Notes: a model not told the origin generated them from the sequence alone. 64,000 nucleotides of DNA from Trebonia sp963822615 (GCA_963822615.1 CAWGIM010000007.1:1-64000), one strand, 5' to 3'. Counted from the stretch's first letter, positions 11,513-21,818 are shown. Made by a program: numbers and translations.

Positions 11513-12400
11513 GTGACAGTGAACGAGCTACGCGGGCGGAGGCCAATCGTGGTCGCGGGTCAAGTCTTGATGGAGGGCATCGTCTTCGGCGAGTCGCCCC
11601 GCTGGCACGACGCGCGGCTCTGGTTCTCCGACTGGGGCGCGAACCAGGTGATCGTGCTGAACCCCGATGGCAGCCACGAGGTCGTGGCCACCGTGGCGTC
11701 GTTCCCGATGTGCATCGACTTCCTGCCCGACGGGCGACTGCTGGTCGTCGACTCGGCCCGGCGGCGCCTACTGCGCCGGGAGCCCGACGGCACGCTGGTT
11801 CCGCACGCTGACCTGTCCGCTCTCGCCGACAAACCCTGGAACGAGGTCGTGGCCGACAGCCGGGGCAACGCCTACGTCAACAGCATCGGCTTCGAGTTTC
11901 CCGGCGGCGAGTTCGCCCCCGGCTTGATCGCCTTGGTCACCCCGGACGGTCGGGCGCGCCAGGTGGCCGGGGACCTGGCCTTCCCCAACGGGATGGCGCT
12001 CACCCCGGACGGGGCGACGCTGCTGGTGGCCGAGTCCTATGCCAGCCGGCTCACCGCCTACGACATCGGCCCCGGCGGCGACCTCGGCGGCCGCCGGGTG
12101 TGGGCGGACACGCCAGGCGACCACCCCGACGGGATCTGCCTCGATCCCGAGGCGGCCTGGTATGCCGACGTTGGCAGCCGGCGCTGCGTCCGGGTACGCG
12201 AGGGCGGGGAGGTGCTCGCGACCGTCCAGCTGGACCGGGGCGCTTTTGCCTGCGCCCTCAGCGACGAGGCCGACCCGCGCTTGTTCGTGGTCGGCCAGCA
12301 GTACGGGAGTCCCGGGTCCCCGGGACCGACCGGCCAGGTCGTGGCGTTCTCCGCACCCGCCCCCGGTGCCTTCCCCGCCCGGCCCCGCCCGGCCGGCTGA
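11513..12400 (+). CDS. SMP-30/gluconolactonase-like six-bladed beta-propeller
   Basis: A 295-residue protein of the SMP-30/gluconolactonase/LRE family. The metal-binding Glu is in FGESPRWHDARLWFSDW near the N-terminus. Further blades show NGMALTPDGATLLVAES (metal-site Asn) and HPDGICLDPEAAWYADVG (metal-site Asp). Family members are calcium- or zinc-dependent lactonases acting on sugar or other lactones. Two in-frame GTG codons at 11513 and 11519 are both possible starts. It is codirectional with the two oxidoreductases upstream, so a role in clearing a lactone product is possible but unproven. Confidence 0.88.
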   Translation: MTVNELRGRRPIVVAGQVLMEGIVFGESPRWHDARLWFSDWGANQVIVLNPDGSHEVVATVASFPMCIDFLPDGRLLVVDSARRRLLRREPDGTLVPHADLSALADKPWNEVVADSRGNAYVNSIGFEFPGGEFAPGLIALVTPDGRARQVAGDLAFPNGMALTPDGATLLVAESYASRLTAYDIGPGGDLGGRRVWADTPGDHPDGICLDPEAAWYADVGSRRCVRVREGGEVLATVQLDRGAFACALSDEADPRLFVVGQQYGSPGSPGPTGQVVAFSAPAPGAFPARPRPAG

Positions 12401-12430
12401 TTGATCGAAAAAAGATCTTGAGGTATTGGA

Positions 12431-12459
12431 TTGAGCCTGGTCGCTCGAACTGATACTCT
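12431..12459 (+). promoter_or_regulatory. Candidate sigma-70-type promoter
   Basis: TTGAGC (12431-12436) and TACTCT (12454-12459) are separated by 17 bases in a locally AT-richer stretch upstream of the DUF222-HNH gene. It would give a leader of about 130 bases. The fit is to the general vegetative consensus only. Confidence 0.35.
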
Positions 12460-12593
12460 AGACGTAGACCTTGGATGGGTTGGCAGCCGGTTCCGGCATA
12501 GGCGTGTACAGCGTGGTGTCCCGCTTAGCGAGATTTACCGCAGCGGAAGTTGATGCAAGGGCCTGCTACTGCCGTCCAAGGAGGTGAGTCTCG

Positions 12594-14064
12594 GTGTGCA
12601 CCCGCTTTGCCAGCGCCACCGACGCGGTGCGCGCGGCCGCCGACGCACTGGATTACCTCAACGGCCTCACCGGTCGCGGACGCTACTGCCCTGGACGCTA
12701 CTGCCCTGGACGGCCGTGTGTGCGGTGACGTTCTGGTCGGCCTGGGTGATCTACAGGCCAAGCTGACCGCCGCCCACGCCGGCTGGCTGCGCCGATTTGA
12801 CGCCGCGCGTGCCCACGACGCCGACGGATACGGATCGTCGTCATCGTGGCTAGCAGCGCGAGCGGGCATGACCGGCAAGGGGGCCAGGGGCGCGGTGCGG
12901 CAAATGCGCCAGCTCGGCCAGCGCCCGCAGCTCGGCTCCGCCCTCGCGGCCGGGGCCGTCACCGACTCCCTGGCGTTTGCGATAGCGGACTGGACCGGCA
13001 AGCTCCCCCCGGCCATGCGGGACGAGACCGATCGGATCCTGCTCAAGGCCGCCGCGGCCGGCGCCTCCCACGACGACCTGGCGACCATCGCCCGCTGCGC
13101 CATCGAGCGGTGGCGCCAGCAGCAGCCCGACCCCGAGGCCCCCGACGACGGTTTCGACGACCGCTCGGTCAAGCTCGGGACCACCTTCGGGGGCGCTGCC
13201 GTCCTGCGCGGCGACCTCACCCCCGAGTGCGCCACCGCCGTCCTCGCCGTCCTGGAAGCCCTCGGCAAGCGACGCGGCCCGGAAGACGACCGTACCGAGG
13301 ACAAGCGCTTCCACGACGCCCTCCAGCAGGCCTGCACCCTGCTCTTGCGCGCCCGCCTGGTCCCGGACCGGGCCGGCGCCGACACCCAAGCGGTCGTGCA
13401 CATCCCGCTCTCCCAGCTCCGGCAGCTGCCCGGCGCCGACGACCTGGAAGACGCCTGGCTTCGCGCCCGGCTCGGCGAGGACGGCTGCCTCACTGGTCCT
13501 GGGGCCGAGGCCGCCGCCTGCGATGCCCAGACGGTCCCGGCTGTCACCGGCACCGTGTGCCCGCCGGTGATCGACCAGATGATCAGCCTGGCCGAGGCGG
13601 GCTCCCGGCCGATGTCGCCGGCCGCCAGGCAGGCGCTGCGCCACGCGATGGCCCGGCTGGCCCTCGACCTGGTCTCCGGTCCTGCAGGCGCGGCCGCCGC
13701 CCTGCGTCAGGGCCTGCTCGACGGGCCGTGGAACACCCCCAGCCTCCCGCTCGACATTGGCTACTCCCGTAGCATCCCCGGTCACATCCGCCGCGCGGTC
13801 CAGCTACGGGACCGGCACTGCGCGTGGCCCAGGTGCACCCGCCCCGCCGTCTATTGCGACGTACACCACCTGCGCCACCAGGCGGACGGCGGTGAGACCT
13901 CGGTCGCCAACTGTGCCTTGGTCTGCCAGTTCCACCACGACGTCTGCATCCACCGCCGCGGCTGGCAGCTCATCCTGCACCCCGACGGAACTACCGAGGC
14001 CCACAGCCCCGACGGCCGGCAGATCCTCAGGTCCCACTCGCCGCCCGCCGTGGGCGCCGCTTAG
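12594..14064 (+). CDS. DUF222 / HNH endonuclease domain protein (one apparent frameshift)
   Basis: A DUF222 region fills most of the protein and a C-terminal HNH nuclease motif follows: RDRHCAWPRCTRPAVYCDVHH, then NCALVCQFHHDVCIH. These proteins are abundant, multicopy and poorly understood in actinobacteria. The start chosen is a GTG at 12594, six bases after a very strong AAGGAGGTGA at 12578-12587. From there the frame gives a plausible N-terminus (AVRAAADALDYLNGLTG), then runs out unless one extra base near 12665-12672 is removed. Without the correction the continuous frame begins at 12550 but lacks a ribosome site. A 15-bp tandem repeat (GACGCTACTGCCCTG twice) sits just after the shift. 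A nuclease role is inferred from the HNH motif only. Confidence 0.8.
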
Positions 14065-14214
14065 CGGCACCGTGCCGCCCCTCCTCGTAGCCCGTCCGAC
14101 CCATCGCCCTGTCCCGTCTTATCACCCGTCATCCCGGACGGGTGCGGCTGAACGTGTTTGGCGCGGAGCTGCTCGTCCCGGGGCCGGTGGCGCACTTCTA
14201 CTCGCCCGCGCCCG

Positions 14215-15111
14215 TCAGCGGGGCGGGCCGGCCTCGATCCGCCGCCTGACCTCGGCCAGGCCGGCCGGGCCGCGCTCGACCGTCCACCAGCTCTCCACCC
14301 ACCAGGTCGCGCCCGCCGCCGCCCAGCTGGCCGGGTCGGGCGGGTCGAGCCGGGTGAACTCGCCGCTGCTGTCCGCCTCGAGCACGACGTCGTAGGGGTC
14401 CGCCGTCAGGCCGGCCGCCTCCCGCAGCGCCCGCACCTCGGCCACCAGCGAGGCGAGCCGCTCGGGACTGTTGGGTGCGGTGCCGTCGGGTGCGCTGCCA
14501 CCGGAGGTGCTGCCGCCGGATGCGGTGCCGTCGTCCGCGTCGCCAAGCACGGGCAGCAGGCCGTCCCAGCGCGCGGCCCGCGCCAGTGACGGCTGCGCCT
14601 CCCGGCCGGGAACGCGGGTGCCGACCACCCAGACCGGCGGGCGCGGGCGCTGCACGGGCGGCTCTGGCAGCAGGAAGTCGGTCGGCCTGGCCTGGTAGTA
14701 ACGGCCGTCGAAGCTGAACGGCTGGCCCCGCATCAGGCCGTCGTAGACCGCCAGGCACTCGTCCAGCTTGCGGGCGCGGACCCGGCGGCCTTCATCCGGC
14801 TCGAACGCGGTCCACCCCTCATGCACCGCGCCGAGTCCTACGCTCAGCACCGCCCGGCCGCCGCTGAGCCGGTCGACGGTGCCGACGGCCGACGCCAGGT
14901 CCCACGGCCGCCAGCGGGCCGCCGGGGTGAGCAGGGTGCCGAGCCTGATCCGCTCGGTCGCCATCGCGGCCGCCCCCAGGGTGACCCAGGCGGCCTCGCC
15001 CCAGAGCGCTTCCCAGGTGAACACGGCGTCCCAGCCGTGTCGTTCGCCCAGCGCGGCCAGCTCGGCGAACTCGCGCGCGGTCGCGTACGGCACCACGAAC
15101 CCAAATCGCAT
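14215..15111 (-). CDS. LLM-class flavin-dependent (F420 or FMN) oxidoreductase
   Basis: A 298-residue luciferase-like monooxygenase fold protein. It has MRFGFVVPYATAREFAELAALGERHGWDAVFTWE at the N-terminus (split here across positions 1-34), then ERIRLGTLLTPAARWRPWDLA, LSGGRAVLSVGLG, and PPVWVVG, all typical of the bacterial family. Many actinobacterial members use F420. A low-complexity Gly/Ser/Thr insert (about residues 195-215) interrupts the C-terminal half where related proteins have a short loop. The gene is convergent with the DUF222-HNH gene. The substrate is unknown. Confidence 0.88.
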   Translation of the reverse strand: MRFGFVVPYATAREFAELAALGERHGWDAVFTWEALWGEAAWVTLGAAAMATERIRLGTLLTPAARWRPWDLASAVGTVDRLSGGRAVLSVGLGAVHEGWTAFEPDEGRRVRARKLDECLAVYDGLMRGQPFSFDGRYYQARPTDFLLPEPPVQRPRPPVWVVGTRVPGREAQPSLARAARWDGLLPVLGDADDGTASGGSTSGGSAPDGTAPNSPERLASLVAEVRALREAAGLTADPYDVVLEADSSGEFTRLDPPDPASWAAAGATWWVESWWTVERGPAGLAEVRRRIEAGPPR

Positions 15112-15234
15112 GACCCGACTCTAGGGTCGGCCACCGACAAGCGGGCGGGCGCGCGCTTCCCGGGTAGCGAGCGGCTCCCCGTGTGCGCGGGTAACGAGCC
15201 CCGAGTCGCGAGCGGCTCCCCAGTACCCGAGCCG

Positions 15235-15975
15235 CTATCCGAGCCGTTCCGCGTAGAGGTCGCGCAGCGCGCCCCAGTGCCGCTCGGCCAGCTCCTCGTC
15301 GTAGACCTGCTGGTCAGGCACTGCGAACCCGTGGTGGCCGGGCCAGGTCTCGACCGTGTGCGGTACCCCGGCCGCGCTCAGCGTGTCGTCGAGCAGGGCG
15401 GCGTGCTCGGCGGTGAACCCGTGGTCCTCGATCGAGCCGGCCACCAGGACGGCGGCCTGGGTCTGGCCGACCGTCAGGTGCGGGCTGTTCGGGTCGCCGG
15501 GGACGGCGACGCCGGCCGCGTGGAACGAGGCGGCCGCCGCCAGCTTGTCACCGAGGCCGCCCGCCGCCACCAGCGTCAGCCGGCCGCCCATGCAGTACCC
15601 GTGGGCGCCGATGGCGGACCCGCGTACCTCCGGCCGGGCCAGCAGGAAGTCCGCGTAGGCGCCGGCGTCGGCGATCACCCGCTCGTTGGTGAGGGTGCCG
15701 GCCAGGCCGAAGAGCCGGTTCCGTTCCTGCTCGTCGGAGAACGCGGTCTGCGGGTCGAACGGCGGGTAGCCGCCCTCGCGGTAGTACAGGTCGGGGATCA
15801 GCGCCACGTAGCCGAGCCCGGCCAGCCGGTCGCCCATCGCCAGGAACGTGTCCCGCGGCCCGAAGATGTCGGTGAACACGAGCACCCCAGGCCACGGCCC
15901 CTCGCCCTCGGGCACGTGCAACGTCCCGCTGCTAACACCATCACTGGTCGGAATGTGCACCTCAGCGCGCGGCAT
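15235..15975 (-). CDS. Dienelactone hydrolase family protein
   Basis: A 246-residue alpha/beta hydrolase. The nucleophile is Cys128 in GAHGYCMGG, with the acid in a later GSIEDHG segment and the His in WPGHHGF, the Cys-Asp-His triad of dienelactone hydrolases. The ATG at 15975 is chosen because GGAGGA lies eight bases upstream; the frame is open further, but without a better start. Dienelactone hydrolase opens 4-carboxymethylene-butenolide in chlorocatechol breakdown, but many relatives act on other esters. No chlorocatechol genes are adjacent; the pca genes are 23 kb away. Confidence 0.88.
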   Translation of the reverse strand: MPRAEVHIPTSDGVSSGTLHVPEGEGPWPGVLVFTDIFGPRDTFLAMGDRLAGLGYVALIPDLYYREGGYPPFDPQTAFSDEQERNRLFGLAGTLTNERVIADAGAYADFLLARPEVRGSAIGAHGYCMGGRLTLVAAGGLGDKLAAAASFHAAGVAVPGDPNSPHLTVGQTQAAVLVAGSIEDHGFTAEHAALLDDTLSAAGVPHTVETWPGHHGFAVPDQQVYDEELAERHWGALRDLYAERLG

Positions 15976-16129
15976 CGGCAGTTCTCCTCCGCTGTACAAC
16001 TGGTTGCTTGCGCAACGATCGTAGTACGCGTCTGCGGGTGCCAGCGGGGCCGCCCGGCCGCGGCAGAAAGCCTCCACGAATTGCGGCAATATTCACCCAC
16101 CGCTGACAGCGCTAGGTACCGTCATGTAG

Positions 16130-18771
16130 GTGACCAGCGACCCAAGACATAGCAGCTCACCTGGTGCGTCGGAGCCTCGCGACGCGGGGCAGGACCAGGC
16201 GCAGTTGCCGGCCGCGCCGGCCCAGCCGGCCGAACCCGGCCAGGGGACGCAGGCCGGGTACAGCGAAGCCAGCCAGCCGGGCCAGACCGGCCAGGGCTAT
16301 CCCCAGGGCGGTTACCCCCAGGAAGGGCAAGGCTACGGTCAGGCCAGGCTCCACCCAGGCCGGCTACACCGAGGCTGGCTACACCCAGGGCGGGTACGGT
16401 CAGGCTGGCTACGGTCAAGCCGGGCTGCCGCGCGCAGGGCACGCCCGGGCAGGGCACGCCCGGGCAAGCGCTCGCCGGGTACGGAACCGCTGGTTACGGG
16501 CAGCAGCAGGGGTATTCGCAGCAGGCCTACGGCCCGCCTGGTTACGGGGCCGACGGCTATGGCGGCCAGGCGGCAGGCCAGCAGGGGTACCAGGAGACCG
16601 GGTGGGGGCAGCCGGGCTACCCGCCCGGCCGCCCTCAGCAGGCGGGAAACCCGCAGGCCAGCTACCCGCCGGGGTACGGGCAGCAGGGTTACGCCCAGCC
16701 GACCACTGCCCAGCCGACCACTGGCCAGCCCGGATACCAGCAGCAGGGCTACGCGCAGCCTGGGTACGGTCAGCAGGGTTATCAGCAGCCCGGTTACCAG
16801 CAGACGGGCTACCAGCAGCAAACGGGCTACCAGCAGCAAACGGGTTACCAACAGCCCGGGTACGCGCAGCCGGGCAACCAGCAGCAGGCGGGTTACCAGC
16901 AGCCCGGGTACGCGCCGGCCGGGTACGCGCAGCCCGGCTACGCGCAGCCTGGCTACGCGCAGCCCGGCTACGGTCAGGCCGGCTACGACCCTCAGGCGGC
17001 GGCGCCCGGGCAAGTCCCGGGAACTGGTCAGGCACCGGGGGCCGGACCGGCCGCGGCCACCGGCGGCCGCGGCGGCTCGGCCCGCGGCGGTGCACGGCAC
17101 GGTGGCGGCGGGCGCCGTCCCGGCCGGCGCCGGACGGTGCTGATCGCCGCGATCTCCGGCACGCTGGCGGTCGCGCTGGTGATCGGTCTGGTCGCCGTCT
17201 TCGGGATCAAGCACGGCCCGGGCACCCCGGTTACCGGGATGATCCCGACTGGGTCCACCGCCGCGCAGGACGGCAAGCAGGTCGCGTCCGCGTTCCTCAC
17301 CGCCTGGGAGCGGGGCAACCTGGCCAAGGCGGCCAACCTGACCACCGCGCCGTTGGCCGCGAAGGCCGGGTTCGGCAGCTACGCGAAGGGCCTCGGCCTG
17401 ACCACGGTCGCCTTCGGGTCGGCCGCGGTGACCGATGCCCCCGGCTCCACCTCGGCGCTCCCGCGGGAAAAGGTGTCGTTCACGGTAGCCGCGTCCGTCG
17501 GTACGACCTCGGGCTCGGTCTTCCTGCGCGGCATGTGGCACTACCATTCCTCCCTGGTCGCCTACCAGCAGGCGAACTCAAGCGTCTGGTTCGTCGCCTG
17601 GCAGCCCACCGTGCTGGCGCCGAACCTCACGGCCGCGACCCACCTGCAGGCGGTCCCGGTCGCGCCCATGGTGTCCTCGGTCACCGACGGGAACGGCGGT
17701 GACCTGACCGCCTACGGCGACCCCGGGCTTACCACCATCTCCGGCCTGCTGATGAAGTCGGCGCCGCCCGGGCTGGGCAGGCCCGGCCTTGAGGTCGAGA
17801 TCGAGACCGCGGCGGGCAAGCCGGTCAAGAACAGCCAGGCGGACATCCTCGACCCGCATAATGTCCAGTCGCTGTCCACCACGATCAGCTCCTCGGCCGA
17901 GGCGGCCGCGCTAGCCGCGGTCAAGATGCACAAGCAGAGCTCGATGGTGGTCATCCAGCCTTCCACCGGCAAGATCCTCGCGATCGCCAACAACGCGGGC
18001 TTCAACGACTTCGCGCTCACCGCCCAGGTCGCCCCGGGCTCGGCGATGAAGGTCATCACCTCGGCGGCGCTGTTCAACGCGGGCGTGCTCACCCCGAGCA
18101 GCCCGGTCGAGTGCCCCAAGGCCTACACCGTCACCGGCATCACCTACCACAACGACAAGGGGGAGTCGGAGCCCGCGGGCACCCCGTTCATCACCGACTT
18201 CGCGCAGTCCTGCAACAACGCGTTCACCAGCCAGTGGCAGCACCTGACCGGCGCCGACACCCTGGCCAGCACGGCCAAGGACTACTTCGGCCTGAACCAG
18301 AAGTGGAACATCGGCATCACCGGCCTGTCCGCCTCCTACTTCAACGCGCCGGCCAGCGCCACAGGCTCCGAGCTGGCCCAGGAGGCGTTCGGTGAAGGAC
18401 AGGTGACCGCTTCCCCCATCGCGATGGCCTCGGTCGCCGCCACCGTGGCCGACGGCACGTTCGAGCAGCCGATCCTGGTCGCCGGGATCAAGCAGGCGAG
18501 CGCCACCGCGCTGCCCACCGCGACCGACGCCAACCTCAAGGAGATGATGCGGGCGGTCGTGACCAGCGGCACCGCGGCCGGCCTCGGCTTCGGTTCCAGC
18601 GTCTACGCCAAGACCGGCACCGCCGACATCCAGGGCCAGGAGCAGCCCAACAGCTGGCTGATCGCCTTTGACACCAGCCAGGACCTCGCGGTCGGCTGCC
18701 TGGTGCTCGACGCCGGCTACGGCGCCCAGTTCGCGGGACCCGAGGTTGCCTCGTTCCTCAATCACTACTGA
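16130..18771 (+). CDS. Penicillin-binding transpeptidase with Gly/Tyr/Gln-repeat cytoplasmic tail (two apparent frameshifts)
   Basis: The folded part (from about 17137) has a single transmembrane helix, an NTF2-like domain (AFLTAWERGNLAKAANLTT) and a transpeptidase domain with SAMK (Ser at 18040), SCN (from 18208) and KTG (Lys at 18610), so the catalytic set is complete. It would cross-link peptidoglycan outside the membrane. Upstream, the frame has no start codon back to a stop at 16150, yet encodes over 200 residues of GYQQ/GYAQPGY repeats. A GTG at 16130 begins the same type of repeat in another frame. Two 1-base insertions, near 16345 and 16430, would join the segments into a protein of about 880 residues. 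Both shifts lie in low-complexity sequence. The short form starting with GTG at 17137 begins inside the TM helix and is unlikely to be the native product. Confidence 0.8.
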
Positions 18772-19129
18772 GGCTGGCACTACTGAGGCTGGCAGTACTG
18801 AGGCTGGCCGCGACCTTCTTCGGCACGACCATCCGCCAGGCGTCGGTCACCAGCTCACGCATCTCGTCGGCCCCGAGCACCGCCATCCGGGCGCAGATCC
18901 AGTGGAATCGCAGGTCAGACTGGCGTGGCAACAGGAACTTGGCGGGCTCGGCGGCGACCAGGGCATCCCGCTGCTCCTTGGGGAAGCCGAACCCCAGCGT
19001 CAGCTCATCGGGCGAGACCGACGCGTAAACGATCTTGCCGACGCGGAACTTGACGTAGTCCCGGATCAGGTGCTCCGAGGTCCGGGGGAGCGTCAGCGCT
19101 ATCGCCCGTACGTCCGCCGCTGAGATCAT
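18758..19129 (-). CDS. MmcQ/YjbR family DNA-binding-like protein
   Basis: A 123-residue protein of the MmcQ/YjbR fold: ADVRAIALTLPRTSEH at the N-terminus, VKFRVGKIVYASVSPDELTLGFGFP, then LVTDAWRMVVPKK. The family has a double-wing fold resembling DNA-binding domains, but its function is not established. The gene is convergent with the PBP gene and overlaps its end by 14 bases. The Ser-rich tail comes from the tandem repeat there. It lies 18 bases upstream of the PucR gene stop on the same strand. Confidence 0.85.
   Translation of the reverse strand: MISAADVRAIALTLPRTSEHLIRDYVKFRVGKIVYASVSPDELTLGFGFPKEQRDALVAAEPAKFLLPRQSDLRFHWICARMAVLGADEMRELVTDAWRMVVPKKVAASLSTASLSSASLSSD
18763..18807. repeat. 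Three tandem 15-bp units across the end of the PBP gene
   Basis: CACTACTGAGGCTGG occurs three times in direct succession, the last copy with one change. The first unit contains the PBP stop codon; the other two extend the convergent YjbR gene, whose last residues (STASLSSASLSS) are the translated repeat. This looks like slippage that lengthened the YjbR tail. Confidence 0.85.
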
Positions 19130-19147
19130 GCCCCAACCTAACAGGCG

Positions 19148-20392
19148 TCAGCGACGTTCCCGGTGGGCGAGCAGGGCGACGTGCAGCGCCACGCGGGACT
19201 CCGGCTCGGCCAGGCTGACCGACAGCACCCGCTCGATCAGCGCCAGCCGCTGGTAGAACGTGGGCCTGGCCAGGTGGGCGCGGGACGCGGCCAGTGCCTT
19301 GTTACCGCCGGCGTCGAGGAAAGCGGCCAGGTCGCTCAGCAGGGTGGTGCCGTGCTCGGCGTCGTAGGCCAGCAGGGGACGCAGCTCCCGTTCGGCGAAC
19401 GCGCCCAGCCGCGGGTCGTACCGCAGCAGGTGCACCAGGCCGCGCAGCCGCAGGTCAGGCAGGCGGTAGTAGGGGCGACTGGGGCGGCTGTCAGCCAGGT
19501 CGGCCACCTCCCGCGCCTCACGGAACGCGTCCCTGACCTCGTTCAGCGACGCGGCCGGGCGGCTTACCCCGATCACCGGGGGCGGGCCGGCTCCGGTCGC
19601 CAGCCGGGCCGCGAGCGCGCGCAGCGGCTCGTCGTCGCCCGCTCCCGGCGGCAGCGCCAGCAGGGCGCCCACCCGCAGCTCGTCGAGCGCGCCGACCAGC
19701 GCGGGCACGCCGGCCGCGCGGCACCCGGCCGCCACCGCCTCGGCCGCGCCGAGCACGGCCGCCTGAGCCGGTTCCGGCAGCCTGGCCACCACCGCGACCA
19801 GGTCACGGCCGGCCACCTCGACGCCCATCGCCCGGGCCCGGGCGGCCGCCTCGCCCGCCCCGGCCGCGGCCGCACCGTCGGGGCCTTCGATCAGCGCGCT
19901 GATCAGCGTCCGGTGGGCCTGCCGCTCCAGCGACTCGGCCCGCGAGGTGAGCAGCCGCCCGAGCGCGAGGGTGGCGGCCGCCCGCGAGATCAGCAGCTCG
20001 TCGATGATCCGCCGGTGCACCGCCTCGGTGATCTCGATGAACGCGACCTCACGGCGCAGCTCCACCAGCGGCACCGAGCGTGCCTCGGCCGCGGCCACCA
20101 GCGGGGGCGGGAGCGCGTCCGCGTACCGGCGGCCGAGCTCCACCGCCAGCCCGGCGATCCCCACCTCGGCCAGCGAGGTGACGTAGTCGGCCAGCGCGGC
20201 GGGGGAGTCCGGCAGCGCGATCCCGGTGGACAGCACCAGCTCGCCGCCGCGCAGCAGCCGCCCGATGTCGGTCAGCTCGACCGCGTGCACCCAGCGGACG
20301 GGCGTGTCCAGCCGCGCCGCGCCGGCCACCACGGTCGGCAGGCCGCGGCGGACGACGTCGAGGTCAAGCACCTCGCGCAGGGTCAGCGGCAT
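19148..20392 (-). CDS. PucR-family transcriptional regulator
   Basis: About 415 residues. The N-terminal PucR-like ligand domain begins LTLREVLDLDVVRRGLPTVV and includes VRWVHAVELTDIGRLLRGGE. The C-terminal helix-turn-helix reads DAGGNKALAASRAHLARPTFYQRLALIERVL (HTH_30, split across the last 60 residues). PucR proteins often control purine, GABA or beta-alanine use. The gene is divergent from the aminotransferase-dehydrogenase pair across about 100 bases that contain a palindrome, so it probably regulates that pair. ATG at 20392 is preferred to an in-frame TTG six bases upstream. Confidence 0.9.
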   Translation of the reverse strand: MPLTLREVLDLDVVRRGLPTVVAGAARLDTPVRWVHAVELTDIGRLLRGGELVLSTGIALPDSPAALADYVTSLAEVGIAGLAVELGRRYADALPPPLVAAAEARSVPLVELRREVAFIEITEAVHRRIIDELLISRAAATLALGRLLTSRAESLERQAHRTLISALIEGPDGAAAAGAGEAAARARAMGVEVAGRDLVAVVARLPEPAQAAVLGAAEAVAAGCRAAGVPALVGALDELRVGALLALPPGAGDDEPLRALAARLATGAGPPPVIGVSRPAASLNEVRDAFREAREVADLADSRPSRPYYRLPDLRLRGLVHLLRYDPRLGAFAERELRPLLAYDAEHGTTLLSDLAAFLDAGGNKALAASRAHLARPTFYQRLALIERVLSVSLAEPESRVALHVALLAHRERR

Positions 20393-20402
20393 CGTCAACG
20401 AC

Positions 20403-20431
20403 CTTACAGCGCGTTAGCTTACAACCTGTAA
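20403..20431. promoter_or_regulatory. Candidate PucR operator
   Basis: TTACAACCTGTAA (20419-20431) is an inverted repeat with 5-bp arms. A further half-site, TTACAG, lies at 20404-20409. Both sit between the divergent PucR and aminotransferase genes in an AT-richer pocket. Regulation is inferred from position and symmetry. Confidence 0.45.
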
Positions 20432-20498
20432 AGAAAAGGCTGAGATTCGTGGCAGTCTGTCGCTAGGTTGCCGCGCTCACCGCGGGCAGACTGGGAGC

Positions 20499-21818
20499 AT
20501 GTCTGATCTCTTCGCCCGCCACCGCGCGGTCATCCCCAGCTGGGTCGCCACCAACTACAGCGAGCCGATCGAGATCGTCAGCGGCAAGGGCTGCCGGGTC
20601 ACCGACAGCGACGGCAACAGCTACCTCGACTTCTTCGCCGGCATCCTCACCAACATGCTCGGCTACGACATCGCCGAGGTCCGCGAGGCGGTCGAGCGCC
20701 AGCTCGCGTCCGGCATCTACCACACCTCGACCCTGTACCTGATCCGCAGCCAGGTCGAGCTGGCGGAGAAGATCGCCCGCCTCTCCGGAATCCCCGGCGC
20801 CAAGGTGTTCTTCACCAACTCCGGCTCCGAGGCCAACGAGACCGCCCTGGCGGCCGCGCTGGTGCACCGCAAGGCCAACCAGGTCCTGGCGCTGCGCAAC
20901 TCCTACCACGGCCGCACCTTCGGCACGGTGGCCGTCACCGGCAATGCGAGCTGGAAAGCGAGCAGCAACGACCCGTTCGGTACCCACTACCTGCACGGCG
21001 CCGACCGGCAGCTGGCCGGCTACCGCAACCTCAGCGACGCTGACTTCATCCGGGCCTGCGTGGATGACCTGGAGCAGCTACTGAAGGCGGGCATCCACCC
21101 GGACGACGTCGGCGCGCTGATCGCCGAGCCGGTCCAGGGGGTCGGCGGGTTCACCATGGCGCCGCCCGGGCTGCTCGCGGCTTACCAGGAAGTGCTCGGC
21201 CGGCACGGCATCCTGTTCATCGCGGACGAGGTGCAGACCGGCTGGGGCCGCACCGGCGAGACGTTCTGGGGGATCCAGGGCCACGGGGTCACCCCCGACT
21301 TCATGACGTTCGCCAAGGGCCTCGGCAACGGCTTCGCGATCGGCGGCGTGGTCGGCCGGGGCGACATCCTCGACGGCATCCGGGGTAACGGCATCTCTAC
21401 CTTCGGCGGCAACCCGATCGCCACCACGGCCGGCAACGCCACCCTGGACTACCTGCTCGCACACGACCTGCAGGCTAACGCGGCCGCCTGCGGCGCCATC
21501 GTCATCGGCGGGCTCAGGGACGCCGCGGGCGGCCTCGCCAGCGTGGCCGAGGTCCGCGGCAAGGGCCTGATGTTCGCGGTCGACCTGGCCGACCCGGCCA
21601 CCGGGGAGCCGTCGCCGGCCCTGGCCGCCAAGGCGATGGAGGCCACCAGGCGGCGCGGCCTGCTGGTCGGCAAGGGCGGCCTCTACGGCGCCACCCTGCG
21701 GATGGCGCCCCCGCTGACGCTGAGTGAGGCGGAAGCCCGCGAGGGCCTCGGCCTGCTGGTCGACGCGCTGCGTGAGGTCGACGCCGGGTCAGCCGGGTCA
21801 GCCGGGGCAACGGCATGA
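20499..21818 (+). CDS. Class III (omega-amino acid) aminotransferase
   Basis: A 439-residue PLP enzyme of the aspartate aminotransferase superfamily, class III. It has the PLP-binding Lys273 in TFAKGLGNGFAIGG, the FIADEVQTGWGRTG motif, and FFTNSGSEANETAL. Its partner, a CoA-acylating semialdehyde dehydrogenase overlapping by four bases (ATGA), suggests an omega-amino acid such as beta-alanine is converted to malonate semialdehyde and then to acetyl-CoA. That pathway is inference from the pair. It is likely controlled by the divergent PucR regulator. Confidence 0.9.
   Translation: MSDLFARHRAVIPSWVATNYSEPIEIVSGKGCRVTDSDGNSYLDFFAGILTNMLGYDIAEVREAVERQLASGIYHTSTLYLIRSQVELAEKIARLSGIPGAKVFFTNSGSEANETALAAALVHRKANQVLALRNSYHGRTFGTVAVTGNASWKASSNDPFGTHYLHGADRQLAGYRNLSDADFIRACVDDLEQLLKAGIHPDDVGALIAEPVQGVGGFTMAPPGLLAAYQEVLGRHGILFIADEVQTGWGRTGETFWGIQGHGVTPDFMTFAKGLGNGFAIGGVVGRGDILDGIRGNGISTFGGNPIATTAGNATLDYLLAHDLQANAAACGAIVIGGLRDAAGGLASVAEVRGKGLMFAVDLADPATGEPSPALAAKAMEATRRRGLLVGKGGLYGATLRMAPPLTLSEAEAREGLGLLVDALREVDAGSAGSAGATA

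Noticed and set aside
16339..17547. 402-residue minus-strand frame opposite the PBP tail.
   Set aside because: It translates the repeat DNA antisense as low-complexity Arg/Leu/Val text.
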